Assembly (NCBI GenBank): GCA_013396755.1 | Contig: VWZF01005819.1 | Location: 138,094 to 202,093, forward strand | Length of the DNA stretch: 64,000 nt | Direction: 5' to 3' | Source: Sclerurus mexicanus | Lineage: Eukaryota; Chordata; Aves; Passeriformes; Furnariidae | Shown here: in pieces, positions 37,001-47,760 of the stretch | Layout: each line of letters begins with the position of its first letter | Position numbering within the stretch: position 1 is the first letter of the stretch | The notes under the pieces: model-generated | Told to the model about the DNA's origin: nothing | The model's database searches: none | The model's input: the letters and a program-made list of their open reading frames with translations, nothing else | Position numbers and translations under genes: made by a program

Positions 37001-40000
37001 GGTGGGACACCAGCTCCTGCTAAGTCAGAAAGCAGAACCTCCTTCCACCCTCTGAGCTAGCACAGGTTAAACCCATCTCAGCTCTAAATGGAATGGGGAT
37101 AAGTTACTCATTTTTAGCGTGCCCAACATATCCCTCTCAGCAAAGAGGTCCTGTACCTTTGGAGAAGCTCCAGTGGTTTCACCATCAGCAGCAGCTACAG
37201 AGAATCTGGATTTCAAGCAGCTCCATCAGGGTTTAAAATACATATATTTCTGAGTCCAGAGAAGGGCACTGGAGACTGAGAGGGGTCTGGAGTACGTGTG
37301 TGGTGAGGAGAGGCTGAGGGGGGGCTTAGCCTGGAGCAAAGGAGGCTCAGGGGGGACCTTGTGGCTCTGCAAGTCCCTGCCAGGAGGGGGGAGTCGGGCT
37401 CTGCTCCCAGGGAACAGGGACAGGAGCAGAGGGAACGGGCTCAGGTGGGACAGGGCAGGGGCAGGGGGGGGAGGGATTTGTGCCTGGGAAGGGTGATTAG
37501 ACATTGGACCTCAGCAATTTTGTTAAGGTTTGCAAAGTGCAAAGGCAGCAGCAGGAAGGACCGCAGGGAAACATGGCCAGAGCCACCACAGAGGACACAG
37601 TTAAATGGGGAACTCTGCTGGGCAGGCCAAAAGTTCACTTGGCTGGAAAAAATCATTAAGATGAATTCATGGAAGGAAAGTTCATCAAGGACTATCAGGA
37701 AGAAAGGCACAGCCTCTGGTATCTCAGGTCACAAATCAGTGGAAGCAGGAACAATGCTCCGTGGTGTCCCAGCCATAAACTCTTCCCTGGCTCCCACTCT
37801 TGGCTGCTGCTGGAATTGACAGATGGAGCCAAACACCCCAACACTCAGAACATCCTCCACCCCTTGGAATTTCTGCTGGATGAGCACAGGGTCGTTTCCA
37901 CTGTCACATCACTGAACGTGCCACCCTACACAACGAGCTGCAGGAGACAAGTTCAGGTTTGGAGACAGCAGGATGAAGGTTTTCCACCCCATCTCCCAGT
38001 GCATCTGACCCCTACGAGCTGCAAGATGGGCTTTTAACTGTGTGAGTGCACAAGGGCTTACCTAGAGCCTGGCCTAAGGCAGCACCACGAATGTTGCACT
38101 CTTCCTGCACAAGTGGCTTCAGCATTTCCATCGTACCTCCCCAAACCAGGTGTAGGCACAGGTCTTACTCACTGCACGCCACTCAAAGGCTGGCTGAAGG
38201 GCAGTTACACACTTTCCTTGGAGGTGGTTGTTAATTGGTCCCCCAAAAGTTGATGCAAACCCCCAGGATCTCTCTAAAGGTGGCATCATCCCTGATTTCA
38301 TGGCCAGGGAAGAGTAAGGCCAATAGCAGATGCAGACGTGAGATCCCCCCGGTATTTAGGAAGGAAAAATGACACGCATTTGAAGAGCGTCTCCCCCGCA
38401 CTTCAGACTGCACCTCTGGGAGCTCGATGGCCCTCACATCCATCCCACAGTCTCCCATCCCACATCTCTTGCAGAGGTGAGGGCAGATGCAGTGAGTTGC
38501 CCCAGCCACAGCTGTGGGGACTCATCCACATCATTCCCAGAGGCAAACACACAACTCAGACCCCACATGGCAGCCCTCTAAAAATCCCTCCTCTAAAATG
38601 AGGTTTTTTTCCCTCTTGCCACTCTCTCTGGCAACACAACCTAACGATCTTCCCACCAGAAGGGCCGGGCAGGCCTGAAAAATGACCTCCTGCCTGACAT
38701 ACTTTTTTGCACCACAGTGGGAAGCTAAAAACTGGTTTGATACTGAAGCAAACATTTTGTTCTGCCAGAGAGGCCACAAAGACCTCGAGGTCAGAAAGCC
38801 TTGGAAACACAGGTACGGGTGGTTGTTCTCCAACAACGCACAAAAAAAGCTCATCCCAACAAACCACAAAGTGCTGCATCTAAAAAAAACCCCCAAAAAA
38901 TCAAATGTATGTAAACCAGCTCCTTTCTCAAGCTCTGCTCTCCGAACAGGCCAACACATTTTGTCACCGGGCCAGCAGATAAAGCTTTTGACACATGTAG
39001 ATGGAAGGCAGCCAAGCTGTAAGCAGAGGAGCAAGGACCGCTCTGTGAGGGATGGGAGGCAGTGCTAGCAAGGAACTACCAGCCCCACGGGCAAATCCCA
39101 GCTCCCCACGTCCCATTCCGTGACCTACACCCAGCACAGAAAGCCTCGGCCAGGCTTTTTGCATCCCTCCTTTTGTTAATGATACACTCGGGGTAAATTC
39201 TCCCTTGGAAATTATTAAGCTGTGAAACCATTAAGGAACTATTTCTCACTTCCTCCAGCTGTGATTCAGAGCTGGATCAGAGATAACCATTAGTCAGCCC
39301 ACTCACGATAATGGCGTTTATGAATTTACTAACCTGAATTATACGGCCTTTCTCTTAATGGACTTTTTCAGATACCAAAGTGTGTGAGCAGCGTGACCAA
39401 AGTACAAGTTCAAGGCAGGGCAGATCACGACAAGCATTAGCACGGGCCCTGCACAACACTTATCTTTTGGGGGCACCTACAGCTGGGAGTTTATCTGAAA
39501 CACCTGGTCTCAGATAGGCAAGGTCCTTTTGTTTCTATTTCAAGACACCCTCCAGCATCAACATGAGCCCAGTAAAAATAAAATAAATTAAAAAAAAAAA
39601 GGCAAGTATGCCAGTATTTCTCTTGAAAACCTGTTGAAGGCAACACTAGCAGCTTCTGGAGCTGGATCACACCAAGATGGTTATTTAACTCCCCACCCCC
39701 TGCGGGGCTCAACCATGGAAGGAAAAAGGCATTCATATTCAGGAGCCTGCAACTTTCCCTGGCTTTTCTTCCCTGAAATTCCCCAAGCTGACCATGCCTG
39801 CCCTTATGGAGCAGAGTGTGGTTACTAAACACGGGTCTTGGGGCAGCCCAAGCGAATGAAGCAGCAAGGTGTGGGCACCAGCCTGGAAAGGGAACTTGTT
39901 AACAGCAAAGGGCTTCAAAAGAAATAGGGAGAAAAGGGGAGACAGCTATAGTTAACTACACAACAAAAGTTAACCACCTCACCTTTCCATGAGCTTCAGA

Positions 40001-43000
40001 GAAAAGAGATATAAAGCAAAAAGAGTAACAGAAAATAAACCAAGAAATCCTAAACACATGATGGGCAGCTGGAAAACAATCCCCTTTGCCTGTCATGGTG
40101 CCATGGGTTAGGCACTGTATTTCACAAAATGCTCTAAGAACAAGGCTTGTGACTTGCTGGATAAAACATGAGAAACACTTCCTTGAGTAACTCAACCCAG
40201 AGCAAGGCATGTTAAGTCCCTGAAATCACCTGGGCAGTGTCACAGTGCTGAGCTATTCAGAACTGCCTTGAGAATAAACATCTTTAAAGGTGTTTTGTTC
40301 TTTATGTCCAGGGCAATAGTTATGAGTAAGCGTTAGAGGACATGAATACATGGTCTGGGGTTTTTAATAAGCTTTTTCTTTCATATTGCTTAGCAATTAA
40401 ATTGGTGAAGCTGTGCATGTGCTACTGCTCAGCCTCAGATATCGCTCTGTCCATCTGAACTCTGCCCTGTGGCTCTACTTTTTTCAACGTGACAGTAGTT
40501 TTTAGGCAAAGAAACTAAGCCTCTTTCTTCAGGGCTGTCATCTGATCTTGTGGGGGTTTTTTCCTTCTCTTTACGTAAATCTACATAAGCCCTACACAAA
40601 CATAACTGAACTAGCAGAAGTCACAGCTTTGTGACCCACTGGGCTACGGAAGCAGCATCCCAGTGAAGGCGAGGGATGCCACATGCCTTCCTGGAGATGC
40701 TGTGACAAGAGCAGGGGGGTGACAAAGCTGGGACACTTACCCTGCACGAGGCAGTTTCAGTACAGGGCTCTCATTCTCCCCTAAGCACCTGGAAGAGAAA
40801 CTCGGGACGTTCCCCTGCCAGAGGCAGGACTCCCAACGCCTCCATCCCATGAGATACGCTGAGCCACATTTTCCATGAGCCCACGGGGACATAAAGCCAC
40901 GCAGGCAGTCACCCCACCGAGGGGCCAGCCCTTCCAGGGCCGTGCCTGTGGCTCTGGGCTCCGTGGCCAACTCCCCTGGAGCACAGTGCACCGTCTGTGT
41001 CCTCCTGGAAGCGCCGCTCGGCGCGGAGACGGAACGGGCTGCGGAAATACCAGCGGTGCCGCAGGTGTGGGGAGAACGAGCTGCTGTTTCCACGGAGCTA
41101 AAAGAACCCCTCCTCGGCCCTGAATGCCACGCTGTGCAAGAGCCCACACAATAAACAAGGGCAGTCCCGCAGCTCCACCTTCCCCACTGCAATTCCTTGA
41201 CAGTGTGCTCGCTCCTGAGAGCTGGATTTGGCCGCTGAGGCGCACAGGAGGGCTGTGTGAGGAACATTAAGTCTTTAAGGCCATTGTTAAAGAACGTTCT
41301 TCTCCCCCAAAAGTCAGTCCCAAAGCAGGTCAGTAATAAATGCTTTCTGTCAGTGAGGTCTGGGAATGAGAGGACACTGCCTGGCACATAGAGGACTTCA
41401 TGCCTCTTGCAACGGCGTGAGCAGAAACAAAGAGAGCAGAAAGCATTTCCATACTAACCAGCCAGAGAAAGATTCCTGCATACCAAGTTTTGGGTTCTCA
41501 GGCCAGGCAGAATTAAGGAGCCATTTTCATTTTTAAGGACAACACATGCAGAAGCAAAAAAATTTAAGTTTTCTTCTTTGTACCCTACCAGAAGCTTCTG
41601 TTACCAAATGGGTGTGCAATTAAAGCACCCCCAGAACAGCTTCAAACTCCAGGGGGCATTCAGGCTGAATTTAAGATTTAAACACCAGGTTTCTAATGAT
41701 TCAATTTCCCAAACGAGAAGCACAGTCAAATAATACAGTGGTCCATCTTGCCACAGGTGGCACTGCTATGCCTTTCGAAAGCTAAGAGCTGATGAACATC
41801 ACCTGCAAACCCCAGCTCCGACATCCTCTCAGCCAGTGAATAATACTGGTAACATCCAGCCTCCCAAAACCTGGTCTGGGGGAGAAAGATTAACACGCCA
41901 CACGTTATGAAAACGTGGCAAAACTAAGATTTGACTAGTAACTAGGATTTTTAGGAGCAGTAAGGAGAATGGGGATTAAGAAGGGAGCAACAGAAGGATG
42001 ATGCCTATTGCTGGACCCAATTTAACAGGACAAATCAGCGTGTCTCATCTTCATTTTCTAATGGAACTGCCTTGGCTGTTGCAGCTACCAAAGGTGTCGG
42101 GAAAAACCATCCAAGTAACTGTGCAAAGGATCCCTACGAAAGTGAAATTCCTTATCCCGTGCCTTTGGTATCAGCTGGAGATGGCTGAACCCGAGAAGCC
42201 TCTGAGGCAGCGTGAGGAGGCAGCTCTTCCTTCACCCTCTGTGTAACACATCTCCCCGGCACTGACAGGGAGAACGCTAATGGGACATCACCATTTCATC
42301 ACCATTCCCAAACCTCTCGTAATTAGTGAAATCACGCCTTTCCCCGCTCCGTCAGATACCTGCCAGATAAACACACCCAAATCCGTCTCCAGCTGTCAAC
42401 CAGATAGGATCTGTTTTGACAGTCCCGGTACAAAGGTCAGCCACAAACTTGCTTATAAAGGTCATTTTTCCAGCCCAGGGTGGAGGCAAAGGAGAGGGAT
42501 TATTCTGGAAGTTCGGTAATGCCTCTCTCCTGTCACACAGCAATAAACAGAACTCCCATACACTGCTCACGGCTTGCACCTCCCCTCCCTGAAATAATCC
42601 CCAAACCACAGGTTTTCGCGTTCCCAAGAACACCCTGCCGCACAGGCGCGCTTTGTTCCGCGTGGTTTTGCTCGCATTCCTACCCGCACAGATTACCAGT
42701 GTGCTCTGAAAGGTCTCTCATGAAGTAAAAGAGAAAGAAAATCAACCAGCAACAGCAGCCTGAAAGACTCGCGTCAAGATTTCTTCTGGTTCTGATTTAA
42801 AACGTGGAAAACGCATGTGCAGCTAGAGGGACCCCAGGGCTCGCATCCCAAATCCAAGAAGTAAGGGAGGGCAGCTGGCAAGCGGAAAACGCTTTCTGGC
42901 TGCGACTGTGATTTGCAATTTTAATTTCTAACTGAACTCTGCTCTGGCTACGATTACTTTTCTTTGCTTAAAGCGCTGGCTCTGCAGGGTGCTGGCAGCC

Positions 43001-43448
43001 CACCGACGGTGGCGACTGGCTCGCCAGCTTCTTCCCCCGGGTGCGACCGGCGCAGGGGACACCCCAAGAGACACGAGCGCGGCTCAGCCCTCTCTCGCTG
43101 CCTCGACGGGAGGGGCTCCGCGGGGATGGATGGATGGACGGACGGATGGATGGAAGGAAGGCGGCAGCTTTGGGCACGGCGGGGCAGGTGCGGGACATGG
43201 TCCCGGCGGAGTGCCCGGGAAGGGATGCGGGACGGGCGGGCACACACCTGCACGGACCGCCTGGTGGCAAGAGCGCCTGTCCGTCCGTCCCTCCATCCCT
43301 CCCTCCATCCCTCCCCACGCCCCGCCGGGTGACGGCCCCTCCTGCGCGGAGCCGGGACGCCGTGCCAAGGGGCAGGATGCCCGTGGGAACGCGGCGATGC
43401 CGCGGGGTGCCCCCGGCGCGTCCCTACCGTGTGCTCGCGGCTCGACAT
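19075..43448 (-). CDS. PAPSS2: PAPSS2, bifunctional PAPS synthase (ATP sulfurylase / APS kinase); 12 coding exons, 609 aa
   Basis: Cytosolic/nuclear enzyme that makes PAPS from sulfate and ATP in two steps (APS, then its 3'-phosphorylation), feeding sulfation of glycosaminoglycans and steroids. Exons in coding order: 43428-43448, 29085-29190, 27448-27683, 26558-26696, 26176-26294, 25955-26068, 25224-25335, 22033-22238, 21258-21393, 20176-20444, 19496-19725, 19075-19216. All junctions are GT/AG and phases close to 610 codons with the TAA. The N-terminal APS kinase has Walker A GLSGAGKTT (43-51), DGDNVRHGLN (71-80) and FISPFTK (115-121). The linker (about 208-245) joins it to the ATP sulfurylase, which has QLRNPVHNGH with the nucleotide-binding HNGH (409-412) and ends in AREGENPPDGFMAPKAW. 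No catalytic residue I know of is missing. The start gives MSSREHT on a 7-codon exon, several residues shorter than the human N-terminus. Confidence 0.97.
19733..19770. repeat. (GGGA)n microsatellite at a PAPSS2 splice acceptor
   Basis: Run of GGGAGGGAGGGAGGGAGGGA with minor interruptions. In PAPSS2 sense it reads CCCT/CCTT repeats ending CCCTGCAG directly before exon 19496-19725, so the microsatellite is the polypyrimidine tract of that acceptor. Confidence 0.9.
20760..20890 (+). mobile_element. CR1 LINE 3' end, sense
   Basis: GGGCCAGGTTGGGGGGGCTT, GCAACCTGGGCTGGTGGGAG, TTTAAGGTCCCATCCAACCC and a nearly intact terminal ATTCTGGAATTCTATGG. It lies in the PAPSS2 intron between exons 21258-21393 and 20176-20444. 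Confidence 0.93.
21848..21925 (-). mobile_element. CR1-like fragment, antisense
   Basis: ATGGGATCACAGAACACCCC, then GAGCTGGAAGGAACCCACAA and GGATCGTCGAGCCCAGCTCC. This is a diverged CR1 tail with the 'ACCCACAAGGATCAT..GAG' variant, about 110 bp from PAPSS2 exon 22033-22238. Confidence 0.75.
22239..25223. other. PAPSS2: PAPSS2 intron between exons 25224-25335 and 22033-22238; no other gene seen
   Basis: About 3 kb of intronic sequence with T-rich runs (near 22,630 and 23,390). I see no ORF with domain-like character, no RNA gene and no clear CR1. Confidence 0.7.
25528..25750 (-). mobile_element. CR1 LINE fragment, antisense
   Basis: Starts CCCCAGAATGGTTTGGGTTG and continues GCCATGGGCAGGGACACCCT, AGTGCTCCAAGCCCCGTCCA, CCAGGGGCAGCCACAGCTTC to TCTGTCAGTGTGAACC. 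PAPSS2 intron. Confidence 0.93.
26995..27045 (+). mobile_element. CR1 LINE 3' tail, sense, short
   Basis: GGTGATGTGAGAGCTCTTTTCCAACCTTAACCATCC ends in GTGCTTCTACGA, a mutated version of the CR1 terminal repeat. PAPSS2 intron. Confidence 0.7.
29968..30295 (+). mobile_element. CR1 LINE fragment, sense
   Basis: TGGAGACCTCACAGCACCTT, TGGCTTCCCACTGCCAGAGG, TTCTTCCCTGGGAGGGTGGG, CCTGGATCCCTGGAAGTGTC and TTTAAAGGTCCCTTCCAACA, ending ACCATTCTGCGCTTCTGTGA. It is missing the usual GGCCCTGGCACAGG segment after GGGTGGGC, a small internal deletion. PAPSS2 intron 1. Confidence 0.94.
32487..32920 (-). mobile_element. CR1 LINE fragment, antisense, different subfamily
   Basis: Reads as the reverse complement of an older CR1 type: GTAGAATCATTAGGGTTGGA (with GGATCATTAGGGTTGGAAA duplicated), CCAAATCCAACC, GGAATGGTGACTCCACCACT, CCTGGGCAGCCCATTCCAAT, AAACCTCCCCTGGTGCAACT, GCCACAAGGTCCCCCCTGAG, CTCCTGCTGCTCCAGCCCCA. 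PAPSS2 intron 1. Confidence 0.92.
33735..33850 (+). mobile_element. CR1 LINE 3' tail, sense
   Basis: GGGGTGCCCTGTGCAGGGCC AGCAGTTGGACTCCATGCTCC, then GGGTCCCTTCCAGCTCAGGA and a decayed end (GATCCTGTGACTCCA). PAPSS2 intron 1. Confidence 0.88.
34453..34872. repeat. 41-bp minisatellite, about 10 copies
   Basis: A unit starting CCTTCCTGCTTCCCATCCTG, containing GATCCTGC and GTGCCACCCA, recurs every 41 bp at about 34454, 34495, 34536 and onward to 34823, with a partial copy at the right end. Variants include GTGATCCTGC/GAGATCCTGC/GTGCTCCTATC and CCACCC/CCATCC. The unit is open in several frames and yields long - strand ORFs with 41-residue periodicity, which are artefacts. It lies in PAPSS2 intron 1. 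Confidence 0.96.
37250..37505 (+). mobile_element. CR1 LINE fragment, sense
   Basis: GAGTCCAGAGAAGGGCACTG GAGACTGAGAGGGGTCTGGA, AGGAGAGGCTGAGGGGGGGC, TAGCCTGGAGCAAAGGAGGC, TCAGGGGGGACCTTGTGGCT, ending with TTTGTGCCTGGGAAGGGTGATTAG. It is the sense counterpart of the subfamily at 32,487-32,920. PAPSS2 intron 1. Confidence 0.9.
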
Positions 43449-43524
43449 GGTGCTGGCGGCTCGGCTGGGCTCGGCGGGGCCGGGCGGCGGGGCACGGGGC
43501 TATAAGGGCTCCCCGACACGTAGC
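42990..43524 (-). promoter_or_regulatory. PAPSS2: CpG-rich PAPSS2 5' end (promoter region interrupted by a gap)
   Basis: GC- and CpG-rich block around the PAPSS2 start codon (43446-43448). The first exon's donor is ACG|GTAGGG (junction at 43428/43427). On the - strand a TATA-like CCCTTATAGCCCC lies about 50 bp upstream of the ATG, which may be too close unless the 5' UTR is very short. The true start site may lie in or beyond the N gap that follows. Confidence 0.6.
43124..43316. repeat. Paired inverted tetranucleotide runs near PAPSS2 exon 1
   Basis: A (GGAT/GGAC)n run at about 43124-43160 and a CCGTCCGTCCCTCCATCC-type run at about 43278-43316. The second is close to the reverse complement of the first, so the two arms could pair around a loop of about 120 bases. 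Confidence 0.7.
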
Positions 43525-43631
43525 NNNNNNNNNNNNNNNNNNNNNNNNNNNNNNNNNNNNNNNNNNNNNNNNNNNNNNNNNNNNNNNNNNNNNNNNNNNN
43601 NNNNNNNNNNNNNNNNNNNNNNNNNNNNNNN
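43525..43631. other. Assembly gap (107 N)
   Basis: Unresolved bases directly upstream of PAPSS2, within its CpG-rich promoter. GC-rich promoter sequence is a common cause of such gaps in bird assemblies. Confidence 0.99.
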
Positions 43632-46034
43632 GTGGGGACGAGCAGATAAAAGTGACCCCAAATCGACGGGTCTGGCTCGAGGAGGGAGGGGAGGAACACG
43701 GAAAGAGTCCCCTCTGGAGGAGGGTGGTGATTAGAGTGATGTCTCAAACCAAGCGGTGCTGGAGGCTGCTCCCAGACTGCTTGGCCAGAATGCCGAGAAA
43801 AGTTCCAAAGAAACACGGAGGAGTCCGCCAGCACACAAAGCTCGGCGGGCGAGGGGAACACAAACACCACGCCTGACAGCTTTGCCCCAAATCCTCAATT
43901 TTCCACCGCTGGAAAAGCTCAAGTCCCAGAACGCTGCGGAGCCAGAGGACAGGCAATGTGCTGGGGGAGGAAAAGCACAGAACATCCTCGGGATGGTCTG
44001 TGAGCCCGAGACAGAAAGAAATGAGCCCCTGGGTGTGTAACTCTGCACCTGGGGATGCACAGCCTCCGCCAACGTGGCACTTGTCCTCTGAGCGCCGTGT
44101 CCTGATCCATACCCACCCCTGCAGGGATCCAGCCCTGGGCTACGAGGATGGCTGCGCACACTGTGCTGCCTCTCCTCTAGGAGGAGGTAACTCACTTCTC
44201 ACCGTGCCCACAAGAACAAGTGCTCTCTGCAGGTCCAACATGCCCCGAGCTTACTCTGGGCAGCTCCTGGTACCTGTTCAGCACACGATCACCACCAGCC
44301 GTGCATGTCCATCAAAATCCTCCTGTTTCATCTCTGTCCTTCATCCAGAGCTGACACCTGAGTGAAGCCCCTCGATGGAAAAGGGAAAAGGTGATGGGGT
44401 TTTGCGTTCTCCTGAAGAAGCCTTAAAACCGAAAATGGGAAAGCCCAGGGGAGAGGTGAAAGCAAAGACAGTGGAATAAATGGGGTTCCTCAAAAGAGGT
44501 CCTGTTGGAGGAAGAGCAGGGCCCACTGCGGGAGCAGGGAAAGCACAGAAGGGAAGGAATGGGGGTGGAAGGAGGCAAGCAGCACCTACTCAAGCAGCTC
44601 CTGAAGCCAGGCAGCTATTAGAGTGTGATCAGCTATCAACTGAACTAATCCCCAGTGTAATTCCAGTTAAACCCACGGCATTACATTCAGGATTAATGCA
44701 GCTAAATAATACCAGGGTTGCTTTTAGCATCACTCATTTCATGCTTTTCCTTACGTTGGGGTTTTTGGGTTTTTTTTTCAGTTAAGGGCAGATTAAATTT
44801 CTGCCACGAAATCGATACAGCAAAATTGGAAGGACAGGGAAACAAGCCCCAACACAGAATCCATTGAGAAAGCTCATCCTGGCACAAGGAACCCTCTCAC
44901 TGCCTAGACAGGACTACATCTCACCCAGGGGAGGATACAGGAGGAACACAAGTGACTGAAAGTCATCTCTGTTAAGTCAATTATGCTTTTTAATTTCTAG
45001 AAGTATTATTTTAGGTGGGTGTTTTGGATTTTGTTTATTTGGAGGAAAACATTTAATATTCTGCTTCTGTGGGACAAATTTTAAATTTGCATCTTTACAC
45101 CCTTTCTGTGTTACTTTGCCTCTGTTCCTTCAGAAAAGAAAAAGGGTTGAAAACGTGCCCAACAGAGGGGGGAAATATATTTACTGAAGAATGAAATGAG
45201 CAAGCAGGGGTCTGTGAAGAAGAAAAATCAGAAGGAGGGGCTTCTGCAACCACAGACCACTCTAAACCATTCTGGCCTGACACACAGCTGGTTCCAGGGA
45301 GGGCATTTTTGAAGGAAAAACAGCTCTTTGCCACTAAAAATGGGCAGTAGAGAGGTCAGGGGAAAGACAGAAAACTTGTGTTACCATGTAGCAGAAAAAT
45401 TAGCATCAAGAACATGTAACACCTCCATGTTTCCCTTAGATATCTATCAGACAGAAAATGAGTCAACATTATCTCCGTTCGTTGCATCATTCTTCATTTC
45501 TAACTTCATCGAAGTGATTTCCCTTCTAGGAATTAAACTGTCTGCTCACAACCAGCCTCAGGACTGGAGCAATTAGTATTTTGTGTACAGAAGATCAAGA
45601 GGTTTTTCTCCCCCGTTTTACCCAAGCGTAATGCAGAAAATGGTATGAACTTCTGTGACATTAACCTCTAATAACTAAATATAAGTGGCTATTGCCTCCA
45701 GTTTTAATTTGTGTGGGCTTTTCAAGGAAGTAGTTGATGAAACAGAATCAGAAATGAAGCAAAAAAGAAGAAAATCCAGTTGCTTACCTCAGGAGACGTA
45801 CAAACTAGTGACACTCAGTTGATTTTCATGGAAGAACTTCTTGGGCCACTGAATGAGCTGTAAGAGCTTCGGCCCAGTGCAGAGGGAAAAGCAGCAGCAG
45901 CCCAGCAAAGCAGGCAGGGAGGCAAAATCTCTCCACATGGAAGAAAAAGGGCATTTGAGCAGCCTCCTTGCTTGACCAAATGAATGGAATGATTTGGCAA
46001 CTGTCAGCCCGATTACCTATGGGCAGCAGGGCAG

Positions 46035-46545
46035 GGGGGGATTCTGCCCCTCTGCCCCCCCAGGTGAGACCCCACCTGCAGAGCTGCCTCCAGCCCTGGG
46101 GGCAGCACAGCCAGGACATGGAGCTGCTGGAGAGTCCAGGGGAGGCACCAGCATGGTCAGAGCATGGAGCAGCTCTGCTGGGAGGAAAGGCTGGGAGAGC
46201 TGGGATTGTCCAGCCTGGAGAGGAGAAGCTTTGGGGTGACCCAGCTGTGGCCTTGCAGGGCCTGAAGGGGCTGCAAGAAACATGGAGAGAGACGATTTCC
46301 AAGGGCTTGGAGTGCCAGGATGAGGGGGAATGGCTTCCCACTGCCAGAGGGCAGGGAGAGATGGGATATTGGGCAGGAATCCTTCCCTGGGAGGGTGGGC
46401 AGGCCCTGGCACAGGTTGGGCAGAGAAGCCGTGGCTGCTCCTGGATCCCTGGGAGTGTCCAAGGCCATTTTGGACAGGGCTTGGAGCACCCTGGGCTGGT
46501 GGGAGGTGTCCCTGCCCGTGGCAGGAGGTGAGAATGAGATGATAC
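46035..46545 (+). mobile_element. CR1 LINE fragment, sense, about 510 bp
   Basis: The longest CR1 copy in the window: GTGAGACCCCACCTGCAGAG, CATGGAGCTGCTGGAGAGTC, TTGTCCAGCCTGGAGAGGAG, TGGCTTCCCACTGCCAGAGG, CCTTCCCTGGGAGGGTGGGC, GAGCACCCTGGGCTGGTGGG, GTGTCCCTGCCCGTGGCAGG. The last tail segment is missing. It is similar in extent to the copy at 16,905-17,305. Confidence 0.95.
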
Positions 46546-47539
46546 TCAAAGTCCAGGTGATGGAGACACAGTTGTCATTTTCAGCACCATTTCTTCTCAC
46601 ATTCTCTGGCTCTGTTCTCTCTCCTACATGAAGAGTGAGATGCCTGCACTTCCACTTTCACAATTCCAGGGCTGCCACAGTGTTTCTCCAAGAGCTCACT
46701 AGGAAGAGATCCTAGAGGACACACAGCCTAAAGACAGCTCTCAGGAGGGAGCCCATGGGGAAATGAGTGGAGAAACACCTAAGGCACATCCAGGCTCAGC
46801 AGCTTTTGGCTGTAGGCAGACAACAAAGTCCCAGAGGAGGCTGACACCCCAGTGAACAGAGCATCCTTCAGTCACCAGGAGCCCAGTTCTGCTCATCCAG
46901 TCCCAAATGCATTAAGATCAGTACCTCTGAAAGCTAAATATTCCACAAATGCACACGTGTAATACCTCTGGCATCAGCCTGCAGAGATACCAGCGATCCT
47001 GAACTGCCCCAACAAGCAGTTCCAGCTTATCTACCTCACCTTTCACCCAGGGCTTTGCACAAAGAGCTTTGAATTCTGTGTGTAAGTCAAGTCTGGATCT
47101 GCAGCCCTAAAGCCTCACTCGTGAGATATCAAATTAGAAACAAACTACCAAAACAAAGCACAGATTAGTGGAAGCACCAGAGACACAGGTTGGTAAACCA
47201 CTGTCTTTGGCATAAGCAATTAGGACTTTAATGAGAGCAGGAAATGTTTTTCTTCTCCTTGTTCTATAATTCAAACACATGGGATCATCCCCAACTTTTG
47301 GAAAGCTGTTGGAGAAAAACAAGAGCTCCAGAAGTGACAACAAATCAGCCACTGAAACCTCCAGCACTGGCAACTCCCACTGCTGTTGGGGACTGCCACA
47401 GCCAGCCAGAAACTGAGTTCTAAACCAGTTTGCCAAGATTTCACAATGGGAGAAATGAGCCCCAGCCAGGAAGAAGCTTTGCACTACATGGGTCTCATAC
47501 TGCTGCAGAGCTCACTTGAAACAACCCAGGTCTGGGACC

Positions 47540-47760
47540 ACAGTGGGGCATCTGGTCCTTCCTCCCTGCTCCAGCAGGGCCATCCCAGAGCTCATGGCAC
47601 AGGATTGTGCCCACACAGCTCTGGAGTGTCCCCAGGGAGGAGACTCCACACCTTCTCTGGGCAACTGTTCCAGGAAAGAAGTTCTTCCTCATGTGCAGGT
47701 GGAACTTCCTGAGCATCAGTTTCTGCCCAGAGATCTGTAAACTAAGTTCAAACAGGGGTC
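47540..47760 (-). mobile_element. CR1 LINE fragment, antisense
   Basis: CTCCCTGCTCCAGCAGGGCC, GTGTCCCCAGGGAGGAGACT, CCACACCTTCTCTGGGCAAC, AAGAAGTTCTTCCTCATGTG, AGGTGGAACTTCCTGAGCAT. This belongs to the subfamily with the 'CTGTTCCAG...GTTCTTCCTCATG' module. Confidence 0.88.

Larger units (their letters stand above)
29191..43427. other. PAPSS2: PAPSS2 first intron, 14.2 kb
   Basis: Large intron between the 7-codon first exon and the exon at 29085-29190. Apart from the listed CR1 copies and the 41-bp minisatellite I see no second gene. Isolated splice-like motifs occur (for example a - strand GTAAGTG donor next to 40,742), but the reading frames around them resemble no known protein. Confidence 0.8.

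Noticed and set aside
39956..40210. - strand peptide containing AAHHVFR, resembling the PAPSS2 QAHHVSR segment
   Set aside because: The match is only a few residues. The true exon (VVYQAHHVSRSKRGQ with consensus splice sites and correct phase) is at 29085-29190.
40737..41387. - strand 216-codon ORF ending next to a GTAAGTG donor inside PAPSS2 intron 1
   Set aside because: No domain is recognisable, and the phase and sequence do not fit PAPSS2; it is most likely a chance open frame in a GC-rich patch.
43744..44195. - strand ORFs just upstream of PAPSS2 (divergent promoter gene?)
   Set aside because: No start-codon context, splice structure or recognisable domain; some of them run into the N gap.
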